Shown: positions 42,201 through 49,844 of the stretch, piece after piece
Layout of the letters: every line of letters begins with the position of its first letter
How positions within the stretch are numbered: position 1 is the stretch's first letter
Assembly (NCBI GenBank): GCA_046565595.1
Contig: JBKHYG010000017.1
Span: forward strand, 1 to 63,393
Length of the DNA: 63,393 bases
Direction of reading: 5' to 3'
DNA from: JBKHYG01 sp046565595
Lineage (GTDB): Bacteria; Actinomycetota; AC-67
Translations under genes and position numbers: made by a program
Notes under the pieces: generated by a model
Seen by the model: only the letters and a program-made list of their open reading frames with translations
Told to the model about the DNA's origin: nothing
Databases searched by the model: none

Positions 42201-43281
42201 CGACTCCTCCAGGAACCGCATCGAGATCTACGAGGAACCCAGCGGTGAAAGGCATCCTCCGGTCGCAGATCTCGATCGCTTCCGCATCCTGCTGAGAGGC
42301 GCGATACTGCGCTGGACAATGAGAGGTGACTACTTCGTCACGGATCTGCAGCACGAAGGGTCGCTCAGCGCCACCGCCGATCAGGCGCTGGGGGTCTACC
42401 GGCTGGATGAAGCCCGCGATCCAGATGGTCCCATCCTGGACATCTACCGACATCCCTCTGGCGAGTCGGTTTGCCGTTGATGGGTCGGCAGTGGGAGCCG
42501 GCGGGACATCGAACATCGGCAGGCCGGTAGGAGTCAGCGTCCAGGTTCCGTTCTCCCTACGCATGACCACCAGCCGGCTGGGATTGCCCGAATATCCGAC
42601 CGCGACCGCGCGATCGCGATCTATAACCGCTACATCCATGAGGGTCGGCACCGCCGCGTTGTCCGCGCTGCTCAGTCCTGGCGTTTCAGCCGTCCACGCT
42701 CCACGGTCAAGGCGATAGATCGTGGCGCGCGCACCAACCGCATAGCCGAACGCACCCAAGCCATCCGAGGAGATGGATGCGCCATTCAACGGCGAGGTCG
42801 TACGGAATGAGGTTTCGACCCACGATCCCGAACTGGTCCGCCTGATGAACCCTCCGAACTTCGGAGCCGCCCAGGCCTCTCCGTTGGGCGCCGCCGAGAG
42901 AGCGGCCAGTGACGGACCGAATGGCTTGCCCGTTAGATCAGAGATCGGAGACCCCTCGACCTTCCAGCCGCTCGAGCGTTCCCAACGCAGGAAAGAGATG
43001 TCAGAGGCCACGGTTCCGTAGGCATGACCGACGGCGTAGGCGATGCTCCCGCCGGTACCAGGAACCGGAACGATCTCGGATACGGGGACCGGTGGAGCCT
43101 CGGGAAGCATGACGACTTCGGGATCGAGCTCCAGACCACCCTGGCCGACCCGAGATCCGGCTTGAACCGGTCCTATGGCCGCCAGGATGATCAAGAACAA
43201 CATCCCGTGGCGACGGCCGAACCCGGTCCCGGGGGATGTCCCCCGGGACCGGATACGACGAGGCTGTCTACTGAGAAGCAC
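39223..43281 (-). CDS. giant surface protein: beta-propeller repeats plus degenerate phosphoesterase-like domain
   Basis: The frame encodes 1352 residues from GTG 43281, or 1326 from ATG 43203. A signal sequence (RRHGMLFLIILAAIGPVQA) leads into about 700 residues of YCF48/BNR-like propeller repeats, with recurring GxAVGxxGT motifs near residues 445, 487, 530, 567 and 611. Residues about 745-1080 follow the strand order of a calcineurin-like phosphoesterase (VVVHGGN, VYGALGPLDL, VVVAHDPIVLP, ARAFVAGGIDARN), but the GNHD and GHxH metal sites are not intact. A Pro-rich stretch and a C-terminal membrane helix with an Arg-rich tail (about 1308-1335) anchor it. It lies between pstS2 and ftsH in one operon. 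The function is unknown; binding of a phosphorylated surface polymer is a guess. Confidence 0.85.
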   Translation of the reverse strand: MLLSRQPRRIRSRGTSPGTGFGRRHGMLFLIILAAIGPVQAGSRVGQGGLELDPEVVMLPEAPPVPVSEIVPVPGTGGSIAYAVGHAYGTVASDISFLRWERSSGWKVEGSPISDLTGKPFGPSLAALSAAPNGEAWAAPKFGGFIRRTSSGSWVETSFRTTSPLNGASISSDGLGAFGYAVGARATIYRLDRGAWTAETPGLSSADNAAVPTLMDVAVIDRDRAVAVGYSGNPSRLVVMRRENGTWTLTPTGLPMFDVPPAPTADPSTANRLARGMSVDVQDGTIWIAGFIQPVDPQRLIGGGAERPFVLQIRDEVVTSHCPAQYRASQQDAEAIEICDRRMPFTAGFLVDLDAVPGGVVAGGTGLFSFDGGSWRRLPSPVGFVQRVGFSSLRDGWVTPFEGVTPIRDLQATDRLVGRYTDDPPRPVLERWPSVVTEPLTAVDMDTDGVGIAVGENGTLVRLDPLIGVTSLPTPTREHLRDVDLYGAEGYAVGAGGTVLRIDPAGIVVDHRASSMTDRGLLALHLMDPRNGFAVGEAGTILRLDRGIWRVDSSGTEATLRAVSVTADGMPVAAGSQGTLLERRGGRWQQVQDLGPVAEENSFQALALAPDGRLVAAGTGGLMLVRDADGDWSHRGLAALSATVTSLVPSGDQVIAVTGVGETYARGGRLAQAWGGLMAGGPDGWMDVRHDYRRSVSAVFDAPAPADPIHDAVLDARGSGWAVGGFPASADNGEGHRRGPPSMSVWRVDLSGDPEPSPMHRTVELPRLGGTSFGFVSDSACTGISCGPTLGIDTRADVVLTQALREMDLAAQNGDIEVVVHGGNQRRIGIPDELAPVRDLFSSLSVPVYGALGPLDLRPGLASSGPLTESDLTASNSFFREVYAKAPAPWGTGPLPEGVRRVSVPGAAQPEPGARTHYAFDIGEPGSTVRVAVLDTSQNLALDVTSQNPPERQDAWLGSVLAISGAQGVPVVVVAHDPIVLPHSSRADAGTITPILQAGARAFVAGGIDARNLVGWVGGAGAGGIPMVAAGTGGSPLRERYRPQHGAYHAWLRVTVMGGATKLQAIPILRDLAIDLAAGRVLRTGQASDVLGLGRLPDVGGVNALQSPDTDQANALHVRFPFKRPCGLLETPGVDERCRPSDVLVPDHRFVSSDRTIADFVERDPADPGSPLRLEGSLVPSTTSGLLCAFRPGRVTVALETGTHRAELPVEVIGGAGPCSPEGVRVLPSVLAPDPPQLRTGELQGEDTRPPIKHGRVPETAVVAAVAPPPINPAPAPPGGGTGSKQEEHEAASERANFTARRSESSSVGPMAFVLALAVLAWTGGAVMARRRRLHAGPVMSIPRPLTTETRR
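43223..43252 (-). promoter_or_regulatory. 13-bp hairpin after pstS2 (possible attenuator)
   Basis: A perfect GC-rich 13-bp stem (CCGGTCCCGGGGG and its complement) with a 4-base loop lies 36 bases beyond the pstS2 stop. It is inside the first codons of the giant gene if GTG 43281 is used, or in its leader if ATG 43203 is used. It may reduce readthrough from pstS2 into the downstream genes. Confidence 0.6.
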
Positions 43282-43287
43282 CAGAGA

Positions 43288-44526
43288 TCAGGCGTACACC
43301 AGCGAGAGCAGACCAGCGCGTGCAACCTGCAGAACCGAGACCGGCAACGCGGCGTAGCCGTTCTGACCGAGCTTGGTCTGGGTCGAGTCTCGCAGCAACA
43401 CATCGAGATAGTCGACCAAGGTCTGGGCCTTCCCAGGCGTCGCAGTCCCTCCACCGAATGCGCTCAGGAGATTGTTGTAGACGAGCGCGTAGGTCATGGT
43501 GCAGATCGGGTACGCACCGGGAGCCAGACCGTCGGTGATCGACACCGCATCCCAACCGGGGCTGAGAGTGCTGGCTGGGTGGGTCATCCCGACCGTGGCA
43601 GCCTCGCATCGAGCAGACAGACCCGAGTTGGGACTCAGGAACTCACCGGCCGGGTTATCGACGCGCGCCCAGTCCAAGATCCCGTGAGGAGAAGAGCTCC
43701 CCCCAGCTGCTCGGACCCTGGAGGCCTCCGCCAGCTCGACGTACCCGATGGCGCCGGGGATCGTGTCGACCAGGTTCGCGACACCATCGTTCTTCTTCTT
43801 CCGAACGAGCGTCCCTCCGAGATCCTCGATGGGCCAGGCGGTGTTGAACTGGTTCTGCTTGTAGACCTGGAACTGTGGGTTGCGCTTGGACAGGAAGTCC
43901 TTGAACGCATAGGTGGTCCCAGAGACATCTTCGCGGACTGCGACCGTGATAGGAAGCCCACAGTTCGACAGCTTCGACCTGATGCCATCGCTCTGATCCT
44001 GACCGATCAGTCCATCATTCCAGTCCGTGATGATCCCACTGAAGATCGATCCGATGACCTGCGAACGGAGGTTGAGCTCCACGAGACCGTTAGTACCTGC
44101 CCCGATGCCGCAGTCCTCGAGATTCACCGAGACGGTGATGGCCCCAAGGCCGATAGGGATGTGGTGAGACGGACTGACGCGCCCCGCACCGGAATCGGCG
44201 TCTAGGGCACCGGCCATCTGTTCATCGAAGGAGAGTGGTTCGTCGGAGCCTGCATACAGGTAGCTGTGATCGGCGTAAGCAGCCTTGCCCGCACCGGAAC
44301 CGCCACCCAGGTACTTGAAGGTTCCCTTGCCACACGCCTTGTTGAACTCGGGTATCCCTACCTTGTCGTGAAGGTTCTGTGCGAAGGATGCGCCTACCCC
44401 TTCGACGAAGCCGCCCGATGTGCAGAAGCCTGGCATCAGCGGGGACTCGGCTAGACCGTTCCCTGCCCCAGTGACCAAGGTCAGCGATGTGAGTGCTAGC
44501 ACCGCCCCGAAACGACGTATCAGCAT
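43288..44526 (-). CDS. PstS-like phosphate-binding protein, second copy
   Basis: This 412-residue protein has a classical signal peptide (MLIRRFGAVLALTSLTLVTGAGNGLA) without a lipobox, unlike the pstS copy at 48042-48980. The fold is recognisable from the phosphate-binding family: VGASFAQNLHDKVGIPEFNK, FKYLGGGSGAGKAAYADHSYLYAGSDEPLS, FSGIITDWND, REDVSGTTYAFKDFL and PGAIGYVELAEA. The usual GSS loop is VGASFA. It is the first gene of an operon with the giant surface protein and ftsH. A PHO box stands 106-122 bases upstream of its ATG, and AGGAGGACGAAC precedes it. Confidence 0.9.
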   Translation of the reverse strand: MLIRRFGAVLALTSLTLVTGAGNGLAESPLMPGFCTSGGFVEGVGASFAQNLHDKVGIPEFNKACGKGTFKYLGGGSGAGKAAYADHSYLYAGSDEPLSFDEQMAGALDADSGAGRVSPSHHIPIGLGAITVSVNLEDCGIGAGTNGLVELNLRSQVIGSIFSGIITDWNDGLIGQDQSDGIRSKLSNCGLPITVAVREDVSGTTYAFKDFLSKRNPQFQVYKQNQFNTAWPIEDLGGTLVRKKKNDGVANLVDTIPGAIGYVELAEASRVRAAGGSSSPHGILDWARVDNPAGEFLSPNSGLSARCEAATVGMTHPASTLSPGWDAVSITDGLAPGAYPICTMTYALVYNNLLSAFGGGTATPGKAQTLVDYLDVLLRDSTQTKLGQNGYAALPVSVLQVARAGLLSLVYA

Positions 44527-44631
44527 GTTCGTCCTCCTAGCGTCCCGCGTGGGACCTTCTTCCGACGCCCTGTCTCTCAGCGCGTCGCAAGGGACGGTAG
44601 GAGAGCTGTCGGACGCTCAGGCATCTAGGAG

Positions 44632-44648
44632 GTGAACGAGTGATGAAC
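44632..44648 (-). promoter_or_regulatory. PHO box upstream of the second pstS
   Basis: On the minus strand GTTCATCACTC is followed directly by GTTCACCTCCT, two 11-base direct repeats as in streptomycete PHO boxes. It lies between phoU and pstS2, oriented toward pstS2. Confidence 0.7.
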
Positions 44649-44695
44649 GGCTGCAGAGCGTAAGGAGACGGGAAGTCCCTGCGGCCCCATGGGTA

Positions 44696-45355
44696 TCAGG
44701 CGAAGTCGGCGATCTCTCCGGTAACGAGGAACACGACCTGCTCGGCGACATCGACCGCGTGATCGCCGACCCGTTCGATCTGCCTACTGACGACATGCAT
44801 CCGGATACCCCACTCGAGCATCCTCTTGTCATCCCCGACCCGCAGGACCTCGTCGAGCATCCCGCGATTGAGCTTGTCGATCGGCTCGTCCATCCGAGGC
44901 AGTTCCCTAGCGAGTTCGACATCGCGCCGCGCGAAGGCGTCCATCGCAGCCCCGATCATCTTGAGCGCGATCGTGCCCATCTCCTCCAAGGTATCCCGCA
45001 CCGTGGGTGCCTGGGGAAGTCCCGAAGCCACACGAGCGATCTTGGCGAGATTGACGCTCATGTCCCCGATGCGCTCGAGGTGGGTGTTGATATGCAGGAG
45101 TGCGGTCAGCAACCGTAGGTCACTAGCGACCGGCGCCTGGAGGGCGAACAGGTTCGTGATCCGCTGTTCGTTGCGCTGGTAGTACTCGTCGATGACATCG
45201 TCACCATCGATGACACGCGCGCAGAGTTCCACATCATCCTTGACCACCGCTCGCAGCGATCGTGCGAACAGGTCTTGGGCAGCCGCACCCATGGCCTGAC
45301 AGTGGGCCTCAACCCGCCGCAGCTCGTCGTGGAACTGGTGACGCGACTCGCTCAC
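44696..45355 (-). CDS. phoU: phosphate signalling protein PhoU
   Basis: The protein has 219 residues. GTG 45355 overlaps the pstB stop (GTGA). Two PhoU helical-bundle repeats are visible (about 5-100 and 110-215), with the acidic and polar metal-cluster residues of ERIGDMSVNLAKIA and the second copy QIERVGDHAVDVAEQVVFLV. PhoU links the Pst transporter to the PhoR kinase and represses the Pho regulon when phosphate is plentiful. It ends the pstSCAB-phoU operon. No strong hairpin follows before the PHO box of the next operon. Confidence 0.96.
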   Translation of the reverse strand: MSESRHQFHDELRRVEAHCQAMGAAAQDLFARSLRAVVKDDVELCARVIDGDDVIDEYYQRNEQRITNLFALQAPVASDLRLLTALLHINTHLERIGDMSVNLAKIARVASGLPQAPTVRDTLEEMGTIALKMIGAAMDAFARRDVELARELPRMDEPIDKLNRGMLDEVLRVGDDKRMLEWGIRMHVVSRQIERVGDHAVDVAEQVVFLVTGEIADFA

Positions 45356-46230
45356 CCGAATCTCCCCGTGATGTAGTCCTCGGTCCGGGAGTCGCTCGGA
45401 TTGGTGAAGATCTTCCGTGTGACATCGAACTCGACCAACACACCGCACCTTGCCGAACCATCCTCGTTCACTTGGGCTGTGAGGAACGCGGTGCGATCGC
45501 TGACGCGCGCCGCCTGTTGCATGTTGTGGGTGACGATGATGATCGTGTACTCGTGCTTGAGCTCGACCATCAGGTCCTCGATCCGCGCCGTGGCGATGGG
45601 ATCGAGGGCAGAGCAGGGTTCGTCCATCAGGATGACATCAGGCCGGACGGCTATCGCCCTTGCGATGCAGAGCCTCTGCTGTTGCCCGCCCGACATCGCA
45701 AGAGCTGATCGATCCAGATCGTTGCGGACCTCTTCCCATAGTGCCGCTCGCTTGAGCGCCTCCTCGACCCGATCGTCAAGGGAGTCGGTCATCCCGTTCA
45801 CCCGCAGTCCGAAAGCGACGTTCTCGTAGATAGATTTCGGGAATGGATTCGGTTTCTGGAAGACCATGCCTATGCGACGACGAACCTCAACTGGATCCAC
45901 ACCCGCCCCATAGAGGTCGGCGCCGCGATAGCGAACGGTGCCGCTCAATGAGGCCGACGGGATGAGGTCGTTCATCCGGTTGAAGCTGCGTATAAGGGTG
46001 GATTTGCCGCAACCCGACGGACCGATGAGGGCGGTGATCTCGTTGGACGCGATCTGAAGGTTCACATCGCGTACGGCGGGGTTCCCGTCGTAGGCGATCT
46101 CCAGATCCTCTACCTCGAAGATGATCTGGCGTTCCTCACGGATCTGTATGTCTTCCGAGCTCTGCTCGGCCTCAGTCATCAGCGTCCTAAGTTCAGTCGT
46201 TCGGAGCCGCGGCTCCGTCTTGGTGCGCAT
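45352..46230 (-). CDS. pstB: phosphate ABC transporter ATP-binding protein PstB
   Basis: This 292-residue ATPase has Walker A LIGPSGCGKSTLIRSFNRMNDL (the FNRMNDL is PstB-specific), Q-loop FQKPNPFPKSIYENVAFGLR, signature LAMSGGQQQRLCIARA and Walker B VILMDEPCSALDPIATARIEDL. ATG 46230 gives an N-terminal extension of about 38 residues before the usual PstB start; the internal Met at residue 18 is an alternative start. It lies 4 bases after pstA and overlaps phoU. It drives phosphate import through PstCA. Confidence 0.97.
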   Translation of the reverse strand: MRTKTEPRLRTTELRTLMTEAEQSSEDIQIREERQIIFEVEDLEIAYDGNPAVRDVNLQIASNEITALIGPSGCGKSTLIRSFNRMNDLIPSASLSGTVRYRGADLYGAGVDPVEVRRRIGMVFQKPNPFPKSIYENVAFGLRVNGMTDSLDDRVEEALKRAALWEEVRNDLDRSALAMSGGQQQRLCIARAIAVRPDVILMDEPCSALDPIATARIEDLMVELKHEYTIIIVTHNMQQAARVSDRTAFLTAQVNEDGSARCGVLVEFDVTRKIFTNPSDSRTEDYITGRFG

Positions 46231-46234
46231 GTTT

Positions 46235-47116
46235 CTACCACCTCTGCTCGAATCGATTCCTTAGCCAGACCGCCGTGGCGTTCATCGCTAGGAGCACGAC
46301 GAGTAGCACCACGATGCCTGCCGCCGCGGTCACGGCGAACTCAGACTGGGGACGACTCGTCCAATTGAAGACCTGGATCGGCAGGGCTGTGAACCGATCG
46401 AGGAATCCGGAGGGAACGAAGGTCACATAGGTGAGCGCACCCATGGTGATGAGCGGGGCTGTTTCACCCAGCGCTCGAGATATCGCAAGGATGATGCCCG
46501 TCATGAATCCAGGAAGAGCAGCTGGAACGACCTGACGGCTCACCGCCTTCCATCTCGTGGCCCCGAGGGCAAGCGCGGCCTCATTGATGCTAGGTGGAAC
46601 CGCTCGGAGGGCCTCCCGCCCTGCGATCGTGATGACCGGTAAGACCAGCAAGCCGAGGGTCAGGCCCCCAGCCAGCACACTGCGGCCCATGGCCATGAGT
46701 CGCACGAACACTGCAAGCCCGAGGAGACCGTAGATGACGCTCGGGATACCGGCCAGGTTGGCGATATTGACCTCGATGAAGCGGTTCAGCCGACCTGGTC
46801 CGGCGTATTCCTCGAGATATATCGCCGCTCCCATCCCGACGGGGATCGCGAAGGCTCCGCAGATGGCGATGATCCAGAGGCTGCCGAAGATCGCAGGTTT
46901 GGCTCCGGCTTTCTCGGGGAAACGCGAGGGGAGGCCGGTTAGGAAATCCGAGGACACGCGCGGAAGGCCGACTCGGAACACATCGATCAGCAGCATGAGG
47001 AGTGCGATGAGCGTGAGTGCCAACGCAAGCCACATGATCACCAGAAAGGTGTTCTCTCGGCGTACCCTTCGGGCGCGGTCGCTGCTCGCGCGCAGATCCT
47101 CGACCCGTACGGTCAT
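46235..47116 (-). CDS. pstA: phosphate ABC transporter permease PstA
   Basis: This 293-residue inner-membrane protein has about six helices. Visible signatures are GIPSVIYGLLGLAVFV, LPVITIAGREALRAVPPSINEAALALGATRWKAVSRQVVPAALPGFMTGIILAISRALGETAPL, the EAA loop that contacts PstB. The ATG overlaps the pstC stop (ATGA). It forms the channel with PstC. Confidence 0.97.
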   Translation of the reverse strand: MTVRVEDLRASSDRARRVRRENTFLVIMWLALALTLIALLMLLIDVFRVGLPRVSSDFLTGLPSRFPEKAGAKPAIFGSLWIIAICGAFAIPVGMGAAIYLEEYAGPGRLNRFIEVNIANLAGIPSVIYGLLGLAVFVRLMAMGRSVLAGGLTLGLLVLPVITIAGREALRAVPPSINEAALALGATRWKAVSRQVVPAALPGFMTGIILAISRALGETAPLITMGALTYVTFVPSGFLDRFTALPIQVFNWTSRPQSEFAVTAAAGIVVLLVVLLAMNATAVWLRNRFEQRW

Positions 47117-48045
47117 TCGTACCGCTCCCTATAGCGATTCGCGATCCGGTTGCTGAAGGCATTCAGGGTGAAGGTCATGACGAACAGCGTGGTGGCAACC
47201 GCGAAGATGGTCTTGTAGGCCGTAGAACCGTAGGGTGTGTCACCGAGCGAAACCTGGACGATGAACGCGGTCATCGTTTGGATCCCCTTCAGGGGATCGA
47301 AGCTCAGTTGAGGCTGGTTGCCCGCCGCGATCGCGACGATCATCGTCTCACCGATCGCGCGTGCTAGACCCAACACGACGCTGGCGACGATCCCCGACAC
47401 CGCCGCCGGGAAGACGACCTTGAGAGCGACCGTTCGCCTCGGGGCCCCGAGCCCGTAGGCCGCTTCACGAAGGCCACGGGGGACTGCGCGCATGGCATCC
47501 TCGGACAGACTCGCGATCGTTGGGACGATCATCAGCCCAACGACAAGACCCGCCGAAAGCGCATTGAATGTCTCGATACCAGGGATGAACCGCTTCAGGA
47601 CCACCTGGGTTACGAAGTGCAGGGCGAAGAATCCCAGGACGACGGTCGGTAGCCCTGCGAGCACCTCGAGGAACGGCTTGAGGATCCTGCGGACTCGTAC
47701 CGGGGCATATTCCGACAGGTAGACCGCCACCAATAGGCCTAGGGGTACCGCGGTGAGGATGCCGATACCAGCGACCATCAGCGTGCCGTTGATGAGCGGC
47801 CACACTCCGAAGGCCGCATTACTACCGAAGGTCGGCGCCCAGCTGGTTGAGCCGAAGAATTCCCCGAAACTTACCTCCCGGAAGAACCCTACGGTTTCAC
47901 CGAACAGCGTGAAGACGATCCCGAAGGTCGTGAGCACAGTGACACCCGCGCAGAGTCGCAAGAGGAACTCAAGGGCTCCTTCTCCACGCCGACGGCGCCC
48001 CCGCAGATCGGGGGCGCCGTCGGAGTGAGAGATGATCTGGTTCAC
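47113..48045 (-). CDS. pstC: phosphate ABC transporter permease PstC
   Basis: This 310-residue permease has about six membrane helices. Key motifs are FFGSTSWAPTFGSNAAFGVWPLINGTL, AGLPTVVLGFFALHFV and the EAA loop EDAMRAVPRGLREAAYGLGAPRRTVALKVVFPAAVSGIVASVVLGLARAIGETMIV. GTG 48045 overlaps the pstS stop (GTGA). A 13-bp hairpin lies in codons 8-19, in an Arg/Gly-rich cytosolic tail (GAPDLRGRRRRGEG), so the first codons serve a regulatory structure as well as coding. The stop overlaps the pstA start. Confidence 0.97.
   Translation of the reverse strand: MNQIISHSDGAPDLRGRRRRGEGALEFLLRLCAGVTVLTTFGIVFTLFGETVGFFREVSFGEFFGSTSWAPTFGSNAAFGVWPLINGTLMVAGIGILTAVPLGLLVAVYLSEYAPVRVRRILKPFLEVLAGLPTVVLGFFALHFVTQVVLKRFIPGIETFNALSAGLVVGLMIVPTIASLSEDAMRAVPRGLREAAYGLGAPRRTVALKVVFPAAVSGIVASVVLGLARAIGETMIVAIAAGNQPQLSFDPLKGIQTMTAFIVQVSLGDTPYGSTAYKTIFAVATTLFVMTFTLNAFSNRIANRYRERYE
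47990..48022 (-). promoter_or_regulatory. 13-bp hairpin in the start of pstC (possible attenuator)
   Basis: A perfect 13-bp stem (CGACGGCGCCCCC and its complement) with a 7-base loop begins 23 bases after the pstC GTG. It is placed to limit transcription or mRNA decay from pstS into pstC, so that more binding protein than permease is made. The same arrangement occurs after the second pstS. Confidence 0.6.
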
Positions 48046-48980
48046 GCGTTGATGGCGGCTTCGAGTTCGGCCATGTCCTCGGCAATCGTAGCCTCGTCGA
48101 CGGGCGTATAGCCAACGTCGCCCACCAGGTCATCGGCGTGCTCGATGTAGAAGCGAACGAAGGCTTCGACCTCGGGTTTCGCCAGTGCGGCGTGCTTCAC
48201 ATAGATGAAGAGCGGACGGGCCAACGGGGAGTAGGAACCGTCCCGAACGGACTCGTCGCTAGGTTCGACACAACCGTTGCCACCGTCCACAGCCACCAGC
48301 TTGAGCTTGTCGGAGTTTTCCGCGAAGTAGGCGAAGCCGAAGTACGCCAGGGCAGACTTGTCTCCCGAGACTCCGGTCACGAGGGTGTTGTCATCCTCGG
48401 AAGCGGTGTAGTCGCTGCGGCTGGCCCCCTCCTCACCGTTGATCTCGTCGGTGAAGTAGTCGAAGGTTCCAGAATCGGTCCCGGGACCGAACAGTTTGAG
48501 CGGCTGGTCGGGGAAGCCTGGACGAATCTGGTTCCAGTTGCTCACCTTGCTGCCGGGAGCCCAGATCTGGCTCAGTTCGGCGGTCGTCAGGCAGTCCACC
48601 CAGTCGTTCGCTGGATTGACCACAACGGCCAGCCCGTCCAACGCCACCGTGAGCTCAGTGAACTCGATCCCCGCCGCGGCACAATTCGCTGCCTCTGAGT
48701 CCTTGATCGGACGGGAAGCATTGCTGATGTCCGTTTCACCACCGCAGAACTTCTCGAAGCCCCCACCCGTACCGGAGACCCCGACGGTGATCTGGACATT
48801 GGGATGTTCGACGCGGAACTCTTCTGCTACGGCTTCGGTCACGGGGAAGACGGTTGAGGAGCCGTCCGCTTGGATGGAGCCCGCAAGCTCATTGCCGCCA
48901 CTAGACCCGCCGCTCGACGCACAGGCAGTTAGGCCCAGGGCGGTTGCGAGGATCATGCCCGCGGTCTTGGTGAGATTCAT
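48042..48980 (-). CDS. pstS: phosphate-binding lipoprotein PstS
   Basis: This 312-residue protein has a lipobox (LATALGLTAC), so it is membrane-anchored. The phosphate-binding family motifs are IQADGSSTVFPVTEAVAEEF, VGVSGTGGGFEKFCGGETDISNASRPI and a late GTDSGTFDYFTDEI that supplies the phosphate-contacting Ser/Thr. The ATG follows CCAAGGAGG. It is the first gene of pstSCAB-phoU and is preceded by a PHO box. It captures phosphate and passes it to PstCA. Confidence 0.97.
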   Translation of the reverse strand: MNLTKTAGMILATALGLTACASSGGSSGGNELAGSIQADGSSTVFPVTEAVAEEFRVEHPNVQITVGVSGTGGGFEKFCGGETDISNASRPIKDSEAANCAAAGIEFTELTVALDGLAVVVNPANDWVDCLTTAELSQIWAPGSKVSNWNQIRPGFPDQPLKLFGPGTDSGTFDYFTDEINGEEGASRSDYTASEDDNTLVTGVSGDKSALAYFGFAYFAENSDKLKLVAVDGGNGCVEPSDESVRDGSYSPLARPLFIYVKHAALAKPEVEAFVRFYIEHADDLVGDVGYTPVDEATIAEDMAELEAAINA

Positions 48981-49050
48981 CTAGAAGCCTCCTTGGCTAT
49001 CGGATGGGCTCGACGATAAGGAATCGCGACGGAAGGCCGGTGTACGGGCC

Positions 49051-49067
49051 GTGAACCCTCTGTGAAC
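49051..49067 (-). promoter_or_regulatory. PHO box upstream of pstS
   Basis: On the minus strand the sequence is GTTCACAGAGG followed by GTTCACGG, two perfect GTTCAC cores 11 bases apart. It stands 71-87 bases upstream of the pstS ATG and 70-86 bases upstream of phoB. It is oriented toward pstS. Confidence 0.8.
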
Positions 49068-49108
49068 TTCCTCCCGGGGGCTGGCATCTGGCTCCGATCC
49101 CTGTCAGA

Positions 49109-49125
49109 GTGAAACCATCATGAAC
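49109..49125 (-). promoter_or_regulatory. second, weaker PHO-like box near phoB
   Basis: On the minus strand GTTCATGATGG is followed by TTTCACTC; the cores GTTCAT and TTTCAC are 11 bases apart. It ends 12 bases before the phoB ATG, so binding could repress or autoregulate phoB as well as activate pstS from afar. Confidence 0.5.
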
Positions 49126-49136
49126 TCCAAGGTCAG

Positions 49137-49844
49137 ATGGCGCGCGTACTGATCGTCGAGGACGATGCCACCATGGCCGAGATGGTTGCGTACAACCTCC
49201 GGCGCCAGGGCATCGACGCCGAGGTGCACTCGGATGGACAGGCTGGCTTGAAGGCCGCACGGAAGAAGGACATCGGGTGCATAGTCCTCGACCTCATGCT
49301 GCCTGGGCTAGACGGGATCCGCCTCGCAACCGAGATACGGAGTCAGCGAGCAGATGTACCGATCATCATGCTCACCGCCAGGAGCGAGGAAGAGACGAAA
49401 CTCCGCGGCTTCGCAGCGGGAGTGGATGACTACCTGACCAAGCCCTTCAGCATGGACGAACTCGTCGCACGCGTGAAGGCTCTACTCCGTCGGAGCCGGG
49501 TGGAGGCTGTGAGGCAGGTCGCGCCAGACGAGCTGGTCTTCGGCGATCTGCGGATCAACCCTCGAGACTTCCTCTGTTGGCTTCGTGACGAAGAGGTCGA
49601 GCTTCGACCGAAGGAACTCTCTCTGCTGGCAACACTCGCCTCCGAACCAGGCCGGCTCTTCAGCAGGATCGAGCTCGCTGAGCTCGTCTGGGGTTACTCC
49701 TACCTGGGCGACACACGCACGATCGATACTCATGTCAAGAACATCAGACGGAAGATCGAAGACGCCAGCGACTACACCTACATCGAGACCGTACGCGGGA
49801 TCGGCTATCGGTTCCGTGTACGACCGAGAGGGTCTGACACTTGA
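49137..49844 (+). CDS. phoB: phosphate-response regulator (PhoB/PhoP/RegX3 type)
   Basis: This 235-residue OmpR-family regulator has an acidic pair EDD (8-10), phosphoacceptor Asp52 in VLDLMLPGLDG, the Lys in DYLTKPFSMDEL and a C-terminal winged helix with LGDTRTIDTHVKNIRRKIED and ETVRGIGYRFRV. The stop overlaps the TTG of the kinase gene (TTGA). Its divergent position to pstSCAB-phoU and the PHO boxes in between support a phosphate role. Actinobacterial names phoP or regX3 would be equally apt. Confidence 0.94.
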   Translation: MARVLIVEDDATMAEMVAYNLRRQGIDAEVHSDGQAGLKAARKKDIGCIVLDLMLPGLDGIRLATEIRSQRADVPIIMLTARSEEETKLRGFAAGVDDYLTKPFSMDELVARVKALLRRSRVEAVRQVAPDELVFGDLRINPRDFLCWLRDEEVELRPKELSLLATLASEPGRLFSRIELAELVWGYSYLGDTRTIDTHVKNIRRKIEDASDYTYIETVRGIGYRFRVRPRGSDT

